A stretch of 64,000 nucleotides of DNA from Xestospongia muta. Taxonomy: Eukaryota > Porifera > Demospongiae > Haplosclerida > Petrosiidae. Both the position numbers and the translations under genes were made by a program. The notes below the pieces were generated by a model. That model had not been told where the DNA came from and ran no database searches. It saw only the letters and a list, made by a program, of their open reading frames with translations. The stretch lies in NCBI GenBank assembly GCA_963693285.1, contig OY848917.1:19697745-19761744 (forward strand). The letters run 5' to 3'. Below, piece after piece: positions 44,701 to 57,300 of the stretch; the stretch's first letter is position 1; each line of letters opens with the position of its first letter.

Positions 44701-45373
44701 TATGAACCACAGCTTCATTATTAAGGAAAGCAAAGCCACTGTTATATATGTGGAGTGATAAAGGAAGAATGCTAAATGGAGTAGGTTGAGATGTCATATT
44801 AAGATGACAAGTTATTAAGCTATCACTATATATAAGTGATGTACAAGAGTAGTCACCAAATTTGATAATAGCATTACTTGCATCAAGACCAAAGTCATAT
44901 CCTGAGAGAGATATGTTGGAATAAAGTGTAGATATGTGGCCATTAATCCAGTCAACTACAGGAGTGTTACAGTTACTATAAACAAAGATTGGATTTGATT
45001 CAGGCTCAAGTGAATTGGTCAAGTTTTGACAAGAGAGACATTCCATTTGACCACTACCAGATGATAAGTCAGTATCATTGTGGTAATCTAAGTGATATGA
45101 TGCTTCAAAGCCATCCACTTTTACTATAACAGCTGTTGCTACATCCTCTAATTCCCTTACTGTGATACTACCAGATATTAGACACGACTGGCACACATCT
45201 ACATATGAAGCAAAATAGTATACACCAGACTGTGTAAATGTGTATGAATAGGTCCCTTCAACACTAGCTGTGCTTTGGAAGCCACCTCTAAGATAATTTG
45301 AAGTAGTAGGACTGGCAGTTTGATGTACTTCGAATTGACAAGGTATAACGAAACTTGCACCTGTCCAATTCCA
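35798..45373 (-). CDS. giant last exon of the fibrocystin-L-like gene (TIG, 2x G8, beta-helix, TM, tail)
   Basis: One uninterrupted 9,576-bp exon (3,191 codons plus stop) starts after the acceptor TTTTCAG at 45374-45380 with WNWTGASFVIP. It carries six TIG repeats (for example SPLSGSVLGGNIITITG and SPLLGSIRGGTKLTISG). The first G8 starts near 43030 (WSSYYTWGGLGLPKEGD) and the second near 40530 (WSDQSIWPNELLPQND). Each G8 is followed by a parallel beta-helix region. The transmembrane helix is at about 36142-36226 (YFILIIACSAVGG), followed by CIRKRRTRG as stop-transfer. Many N-x-S/T sequons fit an extracellular protein. Confidence 0.95.
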   Translation of the reverse strand, partial: WNWTGASFVIPCQFEVHQTASPTTSNYLRGGFQSTASVEGTYSYTFTQSGVYYFASYVDVCQSCLISGSITVRELEDVATAVIVKVDGFEASYHLDYHNDTDLSSGSGQMECLSCQNLTNSLEPESNPIFVYSNCNTPVVDWINGHISTLYSNISLSGYDFGLDASNAIIKFGDYSCTSLIYSDSLITCHLNMTSQPTPFSILPLSLHIYNSGFAFLNNEAVVHRAIVIVPVIESISPLSGSVLGGNIITITGASFVETNLTVYIGTERCTIKQVSYYQIQCIVPRSVNISMPYSTVPVNVSYGPKWEVICDSNDGCDYQYSLNATPTIFAVDPIIVGGVDVQTITISGELLDSDSTVMVGPFECVNVTLIDFENITCQLSPIQAGKYLVSVLVPTYGFAQFSEETDDSITSQLRIDGISPLLGSIRGGTKLTISGIGFSDYLNNNSVSIGNSACQIVESKYTSISCFTPDLGQEGNYSVAVTVVPANSSWQMRKRDANGDGDGGLIIKYSKDVTPQIVSIEPVSGQQGDVVIISGHDFTSNISLVSVSFGSSKCNVSSTNNTIIICTLGPNYIGSYQVEVVIFDKGKADGQLTFMYTLQVDSVSPINGSFAGQNILTILGVGFNPVSTFITVCNQTCLPSFTQPSLTSIQCIIPSFSHLLENTPTLISQVCDVTVTSLSSTVSLPQAYTLLLDLTPNVTSINRTRGGTAGGSIIELVGSGFSNNVTVTIAGVDCSVLDKTQSSIVCQTGASGRTIKAPVMVYVEGKGYAITNNIEFYYVDLWSSYYTWGGLGLPKEGDFVIVPAGQTLVLDIYTPVLKILLIQGGELIFDDEKDGVQLHSEHILITDGGKLQVGTEDQPYQHKAQIVMYGHVLSTELPLFGAKTLAVRNGTLDLHGKPIANTWTWLSTTAYAGNTTLYLKNTVADWEVGGKVVIASTSYSQRENEELTIVSIGADKMSITVDPPLQYTHIAVTQVIHGRVIETRAEVGYLTRNVVVRGNKNSEWNEFFENCPTDFDPGQFAVQTCFNGRFGAETIDDQFGSQIMLHRGPRDKVIGRIEYIEVTHAGQAFRLGRYPIHFHLNGDVSDSYVIGCAIHHTFNRAVTIHGVDYLLVEKNVAYNILGHAYFLEDGIEQGNVIQYNLGIFVRASSSLLNVDITPATFWVVNPNNTLRHNAAAGGTHFGFWYRLPENPTGPSFTTAVRPNRLPLGEFTNNSAHSFGWYGIWIFPSYHPEKASTCDEVTPAIFKKFLAWRNVRGVEFSEVGAVQLKDSVMLDNTVAGVEYTKVTAAWGKNGSLIEDVLIVAHSVLRYIDNVSTENCTGAGIKTPHSYYLTVSKVTFVNFNERNCYTLQACSHCRVKQGGFETRFEKLVFDNSPNVATWKWEHEQVFRDMDGTLTGNVGGALLPTSTILPSPHCRDHSASSFGAVRGSVCNDTVHFARFALSNPTPSSLTTRNLNVTSQHGILQLEYVFKRLLLGPGYMALLPIKEIYQLDWDEGERFNNISYSSLYSGITTSDYLWIQHDFNNSVDYININKQEKNASLIIPPGGSSQLGDWFVNNNEASVTYYVNGSNPTCPSDVPVSFTSYRCFYENCIPPPPLEPPTPLPPGRPNVTYLWSDQSIWPNELLPQNDTDVYINCSLYIQVDVSLPRIKTLSICGGLEFLDERDHILEANLILIDNGRLIAGSEDMPFQHELTIILNGNLNSLEYRLPHLGPVLGVKSIGVFGQLSLHGKNRSPTWTFLAQTAKEGDTQVVLSQAVDWQIGEEIVIASTFYEAEQTEERTITNISNDGLTLSLNSSLTYNHLGGVHNTNSCSVNISAEVGLLSRNIKILGTHPNATVDVADQQSYGCRVLVGTYFVYISGTVQYTGSAQLEGVEFKGCGQEGFVESFDPRYSLAFLYIGQVKDNSSYVKSCSFHKGYNTGIGLFGTKGMLITNNVVHRTVGPSLYITGSDHQLIQNLAVVALFPGTYNGRNEPWNAEWTANYELVEASNYVLIGNSAAGGAKAGYHTNGENCVSSNFSPTWRNNIAHTTLHGIHVGYSDGHFVGDESGCSSFHDFTIYSCYHYGLFSYSKAGVLVTESTFVNNYAAIFTAVIGPAALTHRVSTKTVIIKDSEIISSINSGVTINCTEYSFKPIIGYHARSHSGIQSPWKGHVGIILSSFTSGSGHFPKFPWSDVPNYPAIKGLTKLNNVSFCNFGTHCSSVKEVALMTHPKSEDCQHPVWTKEISFLSVNKTSKFYNHNPILGSVNPSDCVDMDCDALKKILIRDLDGSFTDSRGLNSLISKSEFEWDGNRTRGLGDYRIPRTMLATPTGSKIDPDVLYPNKGIYRSSPGDCQWEAEWNSYHCTNIDHMMFVIESLDADTEVRRLSPIGVGANGYIDLINGPQDHGWCGGYTCQERISTFYAIVSTGLNYTIGMTSTNPQKTNLYLLNANDSQGLVIAIVYTNPQRLDVYVGTEYIIPTNGYMKDGNLRYKRGDNFIPTLSDSHGTNYYDRNTKRLHIVIKGDTPVRIETTQVIQLGIDLPPVTVDEFFEVNLIQNLALLLGITPNRIRIVNVISESSGRKRETGRTRVELEIGAPPSNDTTTPSVNETDGSYNNQTGSTPQEDTVYKELLNITTRVVEVIQTGELSKELGFTVLDAVVIGPQPIRTDPTQGIRATNVTGGPQPGDNGTANLTTFYDQQLQKEKEERNDTNPVILSIPTRLGIVHLPSEGIEGILLTSPIKVAMYDGAGLVVSTLGVGQPWQLTVSLISKPTGAFLMNSTANMGNGIAQFTDLLFSHPGTYHLQFDITYPLTANFSLTNSSNVINIQVRQFYLQVISQPPSVTNTTFPFSSTVTVHILDSNTNTVPTNLGWRGRQWFMTGSIILISTGQRYGQDITVNIEQGVAQFQDIHVKSAGSYKIQFSVSTNPPSSSNQLPQPIDSNTFVVEEFPFTRFIVTYNNSYNDTVRGFEDEFKAALIARIQEIYPTVLVYNVSIYEGSIIVTFFVTSNSANTLSMFANDIQNLSNTNIFYFSFRGNNLILVSVQQDPSYPIVVPTEPPTKTSIIKRYFILIIACSAVGGTLLLVICITITVVCCQCIRKRRTRGEYAFNKTGSENLYEAHAMRTIYRNSPIFDEDGDYPVFHLVPDDDNKGYVMAKNEDDYSSFKDPVNAEKNQVEYLVSKEVKVGNPVPAFNQMTQDDTEYNRITNL

Positions 45374-48300
45374 CTGAAAAATACAATAATTATAAAATGA
45401 AAACAACTGTAATTACATGTCTTATTTAACAACATGGTGGTAGTAACCAAATATAATTGGTATGCTTGGAATTAAAAGCTACATGTAACTTCTTGTCACA
45501 AAAGCCATAACTTAGATTGGACTACTGTTAATACATACTCTAATATTAGAACAGACTATAAGAGTATCTGTATTAATTGACTTTGATCTCTTAGGCTTAT
45601 TAAGGACAGGGTTTTAAGATCATTCATTCAACTTTCAAACAATAGAACTATCAACTACCACATTCCACATTTGAGGAAGGCAGAAATATGGAAATACTAC
45701 ACTTTTGTCAGTGAACGATTTTACTTTTCCATAACTGTCATGCTGTTAAGATAAGCAACTCCATTGTCAATTTTATTGATTTCATGAAATCATTTAAGTT
45801 GATTTAATGAGAGTTCATCCCATTGTACCAAACCAACAGCAGCCCATTTTGAGACTATGTGATCTGAAACATTACTACCTTTCCTCTACATGTCAATATT
45901 TTAATTTATAATAAAACTTACAGTGACTGTGTCTCCAGGTAAAATCTCAATATTAGCAGGATTCCAAGCAAAATAACGTCCAAGAACTATTGTTGAGAAC
46001 ATAATATGACATACACAATGAATATATACATACTAATATAAAAGACACATACCTGCATGTTGTCCACTATTCTCTATAAGGTGTTCCTTTCTTGTTGATG
46101 AGGTAACACATTCAATATTCTCATAAGTTACTGTGGTAACGTTACACTCTATTCCTAGTGCAGTGGTGACAGTCACATTAGATCCAAAACCACTTCCTTT
46201 TATAGAAATCTTAGTTCCTCCAAGTAAAGAGCCACTACATGGTATCAACTTTGTTACTATGAGTTCATAAGCAAATACTGGAAGCATAAATGGAGAGGTT
46301 GTATTGAATATCTTAATAGAAGAATAGTTGAGTATTTCCATTAGTGAGATTGATTGTTGATCAATTATATCACTTTGTGACTCATTGAATGCTACTCCAA
46401 AGATAGTACTACGAACAGACACATCATATACTCCAGGATTATGTGGTGAAGTTGTACAGTTTATTTCTGTGTTAGTGAATGATGTTATAACACACGAGGC
46501 TTGTCCAATAGTAATGACAATGTCTGACATATCTGTTAAGTTGAAGTTGTCTCCATTAATGGTAAGTTTTGTTCTACCATAGACTGGTCCAGATGATGGA
46601 CTAATTGATGTAATTGTAGCTGATGAATTAGCAGTGTATTCATAGCCAGAATCAATTATGGCTGTCACACCATTTACAACAATTTCAACATCGACTACAT
46701 CTGAATCATGTGGTTGTGGTGTACAAGTTAATACTGTTAAATTTGATGATACGATAACACAAGGAAAGTCATCAAAAACAACGTAAAAGTCACGTGAGAA
46801 GTAAAATGGTATGTTAGGGGGTTTAGTGATATTGGAGAGTGTTGGGAACCCCACTCCAGTAATGGTGACTAAATTTCCACCACTAATACTTCCTTTGTCA
46901 GGTTGAATGGAATTAATAACTAAAGAATATTGGAAAATAGAGGAATTTGGAGTTGATGATATTGAATACCCAACACCATCAACATGTACACTGACATTTT
47001 GTGGTCCAGCAACATTAGGAGTTGGTACACATGATATGACAGCATCATTGACAGATGTAACATCACAGGGACTATTACCAATAGTAACTGTTACATTATT
47101 GATATCATTAGTAAAGCCAGTACCATAAATAGTGATTGGAGTGCTATCTTGACCACCAATAGAAGGAGAGATTGACATGATTTGAGGAGTAACTGCAGAT
47201 GAAAATTTAAAACTACATCTTCGACTCCTACAAGAAGCTGGGATACCATTAACCAAGACTTCAACCTGTGAAATGAGAAATACAATATAAATCTTTGATG
47301 AAAACACTTGTCTTTCTATTCTGCTGATACTTCATACTACGATCATTCAGTGTTATATATGACCTTCAATGTTGAAATACATGTAGTATGATTTGTTATG
47401 ATAATAATATGTAACATTGATATAATGTTGCATGGACTATTATCTACCTGTGGTTCTAGTTCAGGTAGCCGTAACATATCTCCTCGAAATGGTCTTAGCC
47501 ACACTCCTCCATTAACAATGGGGACTACAGATATGTTTACCATATGTCCTGACAGACCCCTCCCATTAGCTGACATCAGTGGGAGGTCACCTCCTCTACT
47601 TGTCCACTTAATACTCCATAGATAACCACTACAGTCTCTGCTACGAGTTACTTCAAAACCACCTTCATTTGGGAGGTACATCTCTAGTAATGTTTTAAGT
47701 TCAGAGGCTAAGACATTTGCTGGTATATTGTATACTGTTTGGTTTTCAAATGTAATTTGAAATGTTCCAGTGACTGCTGGAGTACCAGAATAGAGTCTTG
47801 ATACTAGTACATTGTTTGAAGATGACAACAAAGGCATGTTATAACCACAGTGGTGAACTTTGAACTCTACAACATAACGTGAGACTATTAGGTTACATGA
47901 CAATGGGTCTTCAGTATCATAACAGATCAAGTCAGTTATGGGAGAAGAACTTGATACAGTGACTGTATCAACAAAGATGCCATTAGGTCGGACGGCACGT
48001 TCCAATTGTGTGACTATGGAAAATAAGAATTCATAATAAATTAAATAAGAGACTTATAATAATAAAAGTAGAATGTGTGCTATAAAATCTAATTATGTTA
48101 TGATCTTTGATGTATTCAAAATAGATAGAAAATAATAAACAAGTCAAGTCATTAGTATGTCTCTAATTATTTATTAAGAAGAGTATATTACATAATATCT
48201 AGAATTACTTGTAGGTATTGAAATAGTGAACATGACTTCATCCACCCAAAAATCAGTTGAACTGCTATAAAAGTAAGTACGGAGTACTTGATATGTATCG

Positions 48301-51300
48301 GACGTCTGATTGTAATGCTTATTAAGACACCAAAAGACATCAACGCATAGGAACCTCCACTTATTTGTACCACTGTCATCAGTAACTGGAATATTATGTA
48401 TATCAGTTGTTGTTTGTTCATTAACACGTCCATATATACGTAGTCTAGAATTAGGTAGTGTACCATAGACAGCAAAACATACCTATAATAAATATAATAT
48501 ATAATATAATCAAAATAATTATGATACTTACATATTTGTACCCAATACTTGAAACTATCATTGGATCTACTTTCTGGCCACTCCTCTCATCTAGTGTCCG
48601 ATCATATCGCCACACAATTGTAGGATTTTTCAAACTATATCGACCACAATATGGTTCATGGCTATTATCAAGAGTACCATAAAGATAAGGTTGAACAATT
48701 ATGTCATAGCCATTTTTAAAATAGACATTGCCAGCTCCTGTGATATGACAATTGGTCGTGAACAGTGTTAAGAGTTCTGATGTCACATTGTTAGCAGACT
48801 CATGTATTGGCATACTGTTTGTGTGTCTTGAACTCAAAGACAAATTGAAATGGGTGGGTTGAGTTAAGTCTTGTAAGACAAAAGAGGTGTGGTTACTCTG
48901 ATTGATAACTTTGAAGTCCACTAAGTCTTTTTGATCTGATATGAAGATAATTGACAGTTCCAGCTCATTGTCTATGTCAGTAGTAGCATTTATGTAAACT
49001 ACGACTCTACCAAAACTCTGTACTGTTGGAAGATTATTCAATGCAGATGTTACAACAGAGGCATTGTCATTGTCAGTTAACTCATGAGTTATACTGTTCA
49101 AGTAGGAGAGATAATAAGTGAAGTTGTTATCTTCTGAATTTAAAGTGATCACTTGTATCATGGGTTTAGCAGTAATATTGATTTCCTATATAAACAATAA
49201 TGTAAACTGTATGTACATATAGTTTAATTATCAAGTATGCTGTGATGTATTGGACAGCAGCAGATCTGAGGGTTATCCCATTACAAAGCTCACTTTGTAA
49301 TATATCCCATTAGAAAGCTCAATATAGACTGGCCTATAATGTGTTTGTACCATGTGATTACAGTACTATATCTGGATAAAGATACGTATTCTATAGATAA
49401 ACATATGTATGCTGTAGGTAAACATATGAATCCTCCTCTTAAAATAACTGTAGAAGGCATGCCTAGACATTTTAACATTTTACATGCACTCATCACACAT
49501 AAATTACACACAATACGTATATGTGCTCACACATCTATCATACATAATACATATCATATAGATGTACATGTATAATAACACACCTGTGTTTCATTGACCA
49601 CCACAGATTGTATTGTCACTTGTTGTTCTTCATGATCAGCATCAGCTCTATCATTAGTCCAATTGAGACTATGTATCTTAGCACCAATTCCAATACTCCA
49701 TGGTCCCCAACCTTGTTGTTGAACTGCTTCAATGTAATAGGCTTTACCTGTAGTTGAATGATTATAATTGTAAGTAAAAACCACATACTATGCTGTGTCC
49801 AACTGTTATGACTAAGAATAATAACTTTGTATTTCATTCTAAATGAAGCATAATAATTTCTTAATAAAAATATACTTAATTATTTCTACTCTTACAATCA
49901 TCACTCAATATGATATGTAGTCTCATTAATATAATACATAATTTACATGTTAATACTAGGAGTATGTGAATGTGTAGGGTTTGCCTCATGCAGCGATAAG
50001 TTAGATTTAATGACAATGCAGCTTTTGATTTATAGTCTGTTCAGAATATTAGTAAACTTGTGTAGCATATCTGTATATCTAGCTTCTAACTTAGTCATTG
50101 ATCTTATTCACCTTCACACTGCTCTAGACATCTTATACGTATTGTTTTATTGTTTTAAATATGTCTGTGTTTTTCCTTTCCTCAAGATTACATTGCTAAA
50201 CTTTGAATAAACCTTTTTGCTGTGAAAGTAACTGATCACGTGCTTTTGCATACCTGTGGTTCAGAGTTTTGGTAAAGTAATTATTGCATTCCTAAGCCTA
50301 AGCATGACTGAACCATAAACACATACACACATATATATCGGCAATAATATATAGTTTACACATAAACATACACAATGTACATAATATACATAATATGGAG
50401 TTGTTAAAACAATATTTTAGTTAATAACATCCAATTATATTCCAACATCTGTGATATACATACCTCCTTGTAGTGGAATCGGGCTAGAGAATTGGGTGTC
50501 AAAATAATCCCACCTTCTTCTAGTATGACTATTAGCAAATGCAATTAACTCTTTATGTTCTCTTGAAGTGTTAGGACTAAGATATAGACGTAATTTATTA
50601 TCAGATATAAAGTTGAAGGTATACAAACTGTCTATAGGTGGTACAAAAAATCCAGAGTAACGTTGTTGAAGTCTATATATTTCTCCAAACTCTGCAGGAT
50701 AGCTGCTGTCACGATAAGCTCTCTCTTGAACTGTCCAGTTAAAACTAGTGTTAGGATAACCATAAGGACGTTCTTCAACTCTGTCTAAGTTTGATGAATA
50801 ATCCTCTGTCCATACTTCACGTACTATGCCACGCCCACCTAAAATGTTTAAATAATTGAATAAAAAACCTAAACATTTCCAGACCTACCTGGATATACAG
50901 AACTAATGGGAGGAGCTGGTCTTGTTATACATTGTATAGTAGTAGCTGTGTAGTTTACTATATCACAAGGTACTCCTACATAAATCAAAATACAATACAT
51001 GAATAAATTTGTAATTAAACAAGTGAACTATGTTATGATCAAATCAATATAAAAAATGTGTCATAGATAACATAATATACCAGTATATTATATTATATTA
51101 TACATCATATATAATTTTCTATAGATTCAATGAATGGTACTTCAGTACTCTCTAAGATATATGGTTAGAGACCAAGGTGGAGATTACAATTCTTCTGGTT
51201 ACTAAGCAACGAAAGTAACTGATGCCAAGATCTCTAATGCCAAGATCTCTAATTAGTTTAGACGTTTGAAACATGTCTCTGATACAGTCCAGATCTCAAG

Positions 51301-54300
51301 AAGAGAGCACGAACTTTGAGACTACAGTAGACTTGAGCATATAATTACATGTACATGTAATGTTTAAAACATTATGACCATCACTTGTTGAAGGATTATG
51401 TTAAAGTATATAGAATCATATAAACATTATTATGAATTATACATCATATTAATATTATACCTGAAATAAATGCTTTAACATCTCCCAGTGGATCATTAAA
51501 GTGCATTCCATATATGGTAATTAGTGTACCTCCATTAGGACTACCTACATTAGGTTCTACTCGTGTGATATCTACCATACAGATAATAAAGTAATATTAA
51601 TAAAAGAAATATAACACATAATACCTGAGTGTGTTTGAAAGATATATTGTCGTAGTTTGTTGTCTACTGATAAGATCTCTTGTGAAATGTATGAGCTAAG
51701 AAACAATAATATGAATAAACCATTATTCATTATATTCTACATAATATACATGCACATGGAATGTGTCTCATATGTTGTGTGAGATATTGATATAGTCCTC
51801 CACCTAAAATCCCACCCAACACACAGACTGGCATTAAAAAGCTGTCAAATATTATAACTTCACTTATGAAGGTGTAATCAATACTCTTATTTATAAGAGT
51901 ATTGATTACACCTTCATAATTGAAGTTATATAAACAACTAAATGTGTGGACAGTACTTTATAGTAACAATATTAATACTTACTTTCCATATAAGGAGAGT
52001 ACTAAAGTAGCATTCATTGAATCTAATAACAAATTAAATATAATATATAATATAATATACTGGTATATTCTGTTACCTATTCTGGTGGTCTCTGGTTGGC
52101 AACTGATATAACCTAGACCCCCACTTGTAGTAAGTACACCACCATATCTAACAATGAAATAAAGGAGACCATCTTATAAATAGAATAATGTAATTACTGT
52201 CTGAATTGAGAACATTAGTTCTAGTCTCATACTAGTTAAATGTGTTATTTAACTTTACTATCAAAGGATGACTCTCAATGTATTTTGTATTAGTCTGTCC
52301 ATGTAGTTAAATCTAAGCTCATTAACTACCACTTCAGTAACAAAAAGTGTATATAATCATAACATAATATTGTAGAATTTTAGAAACTAGTGAGGTGATT
52401 ATGTTACTAGATGTACATATAAACATAAAACATACGGTGTCTCTGTATCATTATTCCAAGGATTACACTGTTGTCCACCAATCAATAGTCTATCTACAGT
52501 TTGAGTGATAGTGAAATCTTCATTAGCCTCTTGTGTATCAGACACAAGATACGAGAAGATATGTCCACTTATTGTTATATTCGTTGGATCAGTACCTACA
52601 ATGGAATAAGCCATGAATGAAATAGTCTACATAGAAATTATGAAAAGATAAATGATAGTAAGATAGAGTGGCCTTCAAAACATAAATTGACAAACTGAAA
52701 GACAATCATTAAAATACATAAACTTACAATGTTAAAATATAATATACAACATCTAATGATACATACTAACCAGGTATTTTAGCATGAGGCCAGACATCAG
52801 TCACTGTAGGAGTTGTCCAGTAACGATACTAAAGGAGAAACCAGTAATTTAATAAACTATCTAATGTATTTTAATTAAAACTTTACCCGGAATATACAGT
52901 TGCCATTGCAAAGTCTTCCTTTTAAGTCTTTTACAATGTCTTTGCCATCCACTAGAACCTGAAGTTTGTAGTCTTCATTCTTCTTCTCTGGAGATGAACT
53001 AAAGAAGACCAAGAAGGTAATAGTTTCTTTACCACAAGATTTACCACAAATTATTGACAGCAGTATCAAAATAAGACAACTATCACTTTTTTTGTTATAT
53101 ATTTGTTAATCAGTATTAGTCATATACATTTTGTTATAAACGTTTTGACAATACAAATAAAGAATCCACTTACCCAGTTTTACAAACTATTTTTGTAGTT
53201 GATGTGTAGTATGTCACCACTTGACATGGAATAGAATACTGGTCATTATACAATATGACTCTATTTCCTAAATTGGGATCATCTCTGTTGAACTGGTCTA
53301 TAGAGAAACCTAAATAACAACAAACAGAACAGATGTAATCTATAACTAAATTGAAATGATAACATCCAACACTCATATCATATTGCCATTACCATAGAGT
53401 GTACCAGACTTCTAATGGTATTGTTAGTAAAGAGATTTTTAAACAATTTTAAATTTAAAACAATATTTCTAACACTGATTTTTAAATTAAGGTACTCAAA
53501 AATCACATTGGATTGCTAAGCATCATGTGAAACAAGATTATAAATTCAAACAATTCATTCTATAATTGTTTTAGAAGATAATATTTTACAATGAAACTTT
53601 GACTAAAGCTATAAGCAGCAGTGTTTATAGAAGACTATATAGTTATAGATTACTAGAAAAAAATTAGGCAGAGAAGTAAGCTAGGAAGACGTTTCAAGCA
53701 TCATCAGTCACACCCATCATTGTTGTTGGTGGTTAAAGAATGTGTTTTAATTTCATTTGTTAATTTGAACAATTAAAACTAATATACCAGTATACATAAC
53801 TCATTATCCAAAACATTTATGACACTGCCTGCATACTGTGTGTGCCAGACAGTAAAAATTAAAGTATGTCACTAAATGAGCTAATTTGTAAGACAATAAT
53901 TCTAACAATATCAGTAAATGTGGTGCTTTTATACATAATGTGGCAGTTAGTATCAATGAAACTGAAATAGAAGCATTTAAGAAACATATAAATTAAGGTA
54001 AAGTGGAAATACATAAATAGTGTTTACTGAGTTACTACATATCATTAGACTCATTTACAAACCTCTTCCATGAAGTGTTAGCAATGTACCACCAGCATAG
54101 CTTCCATTTCTTGGAGTTATCCGTGACACATCTGAATATAATATACACAATAGTCTTTTATAAATAGTTATGATTGTAACTAACAGTACAGCATTAGTAT
54201 GTATAATAACTTACAGGGTATTGTACTATCTGTATTGTCAGAAGGATCAGGAGGTATGACATTATCAGAGTTCTCAGAGGCTATGTATGAAATATAATGT

Positions 54301-57300
54301 AAAATGTAAAACTTATAAAAGACATCTGTAAAAGCAATATGTCATTAGTACAGAAAACAATCACCAAATAAGGTGGTAACTTAAACAATTTGTTTCCTGT
54401 GATCTTATTAACTATCTCAATACACAATCAAATTAGTCAGTAACACCTATTTGTTCTACTGCTTAAAGTTAGGGTTAATGAAATTCATTGGTTGCTACAT
54501 GTATTGGTAGTTAAAGGATACATTTTTCCATTATAAGGTCTTGAAAGTCACATACAACAATAATTATATTAAAATTGGGAAAGTGGATATATACACATAT
54601 ACATAACATGTGGTCCAAAATGATTATAGAACCGCTTGGCACTTAGTATGTAAAGAAAACTTATTAAAACATACATCATATTATTATTATCCTGTGTTTA
54701 CTACAGTGCTACATGTCTCAAATTACATAAACTATTATAGAAATCTATATTACTTTACATTAGGAAATAGCTTAGATAACTAACTAATTAGAATGTGTAC
54801 ATACATGTACATGTACAAATTAATGTAAACTAAACCACTTTGTGTTTGCAATACTATACAAATAGTTAGAGTGTCATAAACCAATGTCTGTAGGTACTTT
54901 GAAACTATTATTAAACTGGTTACAGTTCTGACTGGTTTTAATGGTATAGAGGTACATATATGAACATAATGTGTACAATAGGTAGTATTATTAACACAGT
55001 TGTCCATCAATAATACCGAGGAATCTAATGGTATGATACTATACTAACTACTGATATCATGAAACAATACACTATATAATGATGATACAGAATTTTAAAG
55101 GCATTAGTCATGTCATTCATAGTAATTGGATTACTTCTGTAACAATGGGAAGATAAAATTTGATAGTATAGGATGTAAGGAATTACTATTGGCCAGGAAC
55201 AGTAATAACTAAACTAAACCAAATATTCAAAGACAAATATGGTTATCGAAGACAAGCATCTAACAAATCATGTGGTATATTAACATCGCGAGAATGAGTT
55301 GGAGTGTTTGAGGGAGTAACAACATCTTGTCTCCTTGTCATAAAGTAAAATCTGGTGAATTTCCTGTTTTTTGGGTGTAGCACTAGGAGTAACAAAGTGT
55401 ACTGTCTAATACTTAATAAGACAATTTTGTTGACTAGTAAAATAATTTAAAATTTAGTCATATATCGTATAGTTAATTTTTCTTGTACTGACCATTGTTG
55501 ATGCATGTAGTAACTATCTATTGATGATAGTATACAAAATTCTGATAATAACATTGTTGATATATGGAGCACAATTGTTAGATAAGTTGTTTGAAATGGT
55601 AATAAAGATTGATTGTCTAATTTGTTCAGTTCTTGTCCCCCCCGCAGGGAGGATACTATTTCAAATATTTAAGGTCAATGTTACTATGTCAGTGACATGA
55701 AGTAGGATCATTTGATGGTTCATAAAACTGGTACGTGTTGGAGTATTGAAGTATGAAAATATGCTGTGTGTAAATGACATACCTACCTAAGGCATTCATT
55801 AACAGTAAGTGGATGTCCTTTATATGACTGAGTGTCCTACGACTGTTTGAATGTACTAATTGTTTACATGTATCTAGAGCTTTCTCAATGCAATAAAAAT
55901 TGGAGATCTATATTTAAAGAGTGTACAAAAATATTTAATGTGTTTTGAAGGAGATACTTTGAATCAATTATATTCTATTTTAATTCATTACAATTATTGT
56001 CATAGTGTTTGCAAAGAAAGTAATAATAATTTCACAATGTTTGTCAAAAACAATACAAATATTGTAATAAACATAACATATCCAACTCAATGTTTATAAT
56101 GTACATTACTTCACATCATGATGTACATTATAAACATGTTTATAATGTACATTATCACACACACACACACATTCAAGTGTGTACATCCATAAGGATACTA
56201 CAAATATGATTCAAAACAAATCTTAAATAGTTAGTAGAAAAACATAAATTGTCTACTGTCATGGTCTACATATTCTACTGTTATGGTCTACCTACTCTAC
56301 TCTCATGTTTATATACTCTACTGTTGTGAGCAGTGTTGTAATATCATTATTGTTAACTCACCACACAATCCATTAATACATTCAGGTGCATCAGAAGGAC
56401 ACTGGCTGCAAGACTCTCCAGGAACAGGTACAATATTAGCAACAGCTCTAACAAATAGAGAACAATAATTTGTTATTTATATTATGTTATATAGTTTACA
56501 CAGTAACTATTGTAACTGGATTAAGTTAAACATACAGATCATAATTACCCTGGTGCATAGAAACATATTACTACAACTCCTGTACCAATGGCATGACATC
56601 GTTGTTCAGGAGAGAAGTATGCAGCACCACAACCAATAAGATATGTGTCAGGAAATAAGATCTACAAAGAAAAATACTTTATATGATGTGTGAGTTCTAT
56701 ATTTAATTGACAAGTACAAGTTTACACAAAAGGCAATACATTTTTCTACACACAATTCACTATGTATCATATGTATGTCTCACTTAACTACTTAAAAAAG
56801 TAGAATAACTAGAATTCTTTAAATAAGTAAAAACATTACTATAACTACATGTGGTGGCAGTATGGTTGGTTAGATTCTTATTAATCACTGATAATTGTAT
56901 CATATACTTTTACTACCAGCTAGTTATTATTAGCAAAATAATCCTGTTTATAATTAATATCATCAAGTCAGTGTTGTTACATGCTCTATTAGTGTCATTA
57001 AAATCAACACCTATAATACTAATTGTTTGAAACTGCTGATGTGTAACTGATTGTTAATATAGGCATGTCAACAAAACACTTTATGAAATTAAATGTGGTG
57101 ATACTTACTTGAGCTCGATTGATCTCCTTGTACTGACAGTCTCCAGTGCCAGTTAACCAACAACTTATTACTTGACTCAACACAGACTGGTTGACTTGAA
57201 CAGCTGAGGAAAGTAACTGACGATTCTCACCAACCCAACTAAACTTAGAACCAACAGCTGTTGAAAGGATATCTTTAGAAGCAGGTTCATTGCTACAACT

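Noticed and set aside
55255..55375. Possible extra exon in the CAP-junction intron (minus strand, containing TPSNTPTHSRDV)
   Set aside because: Slightly gene-like composition, but no matching donor and acceptor keep the frame, and it resembles no family.
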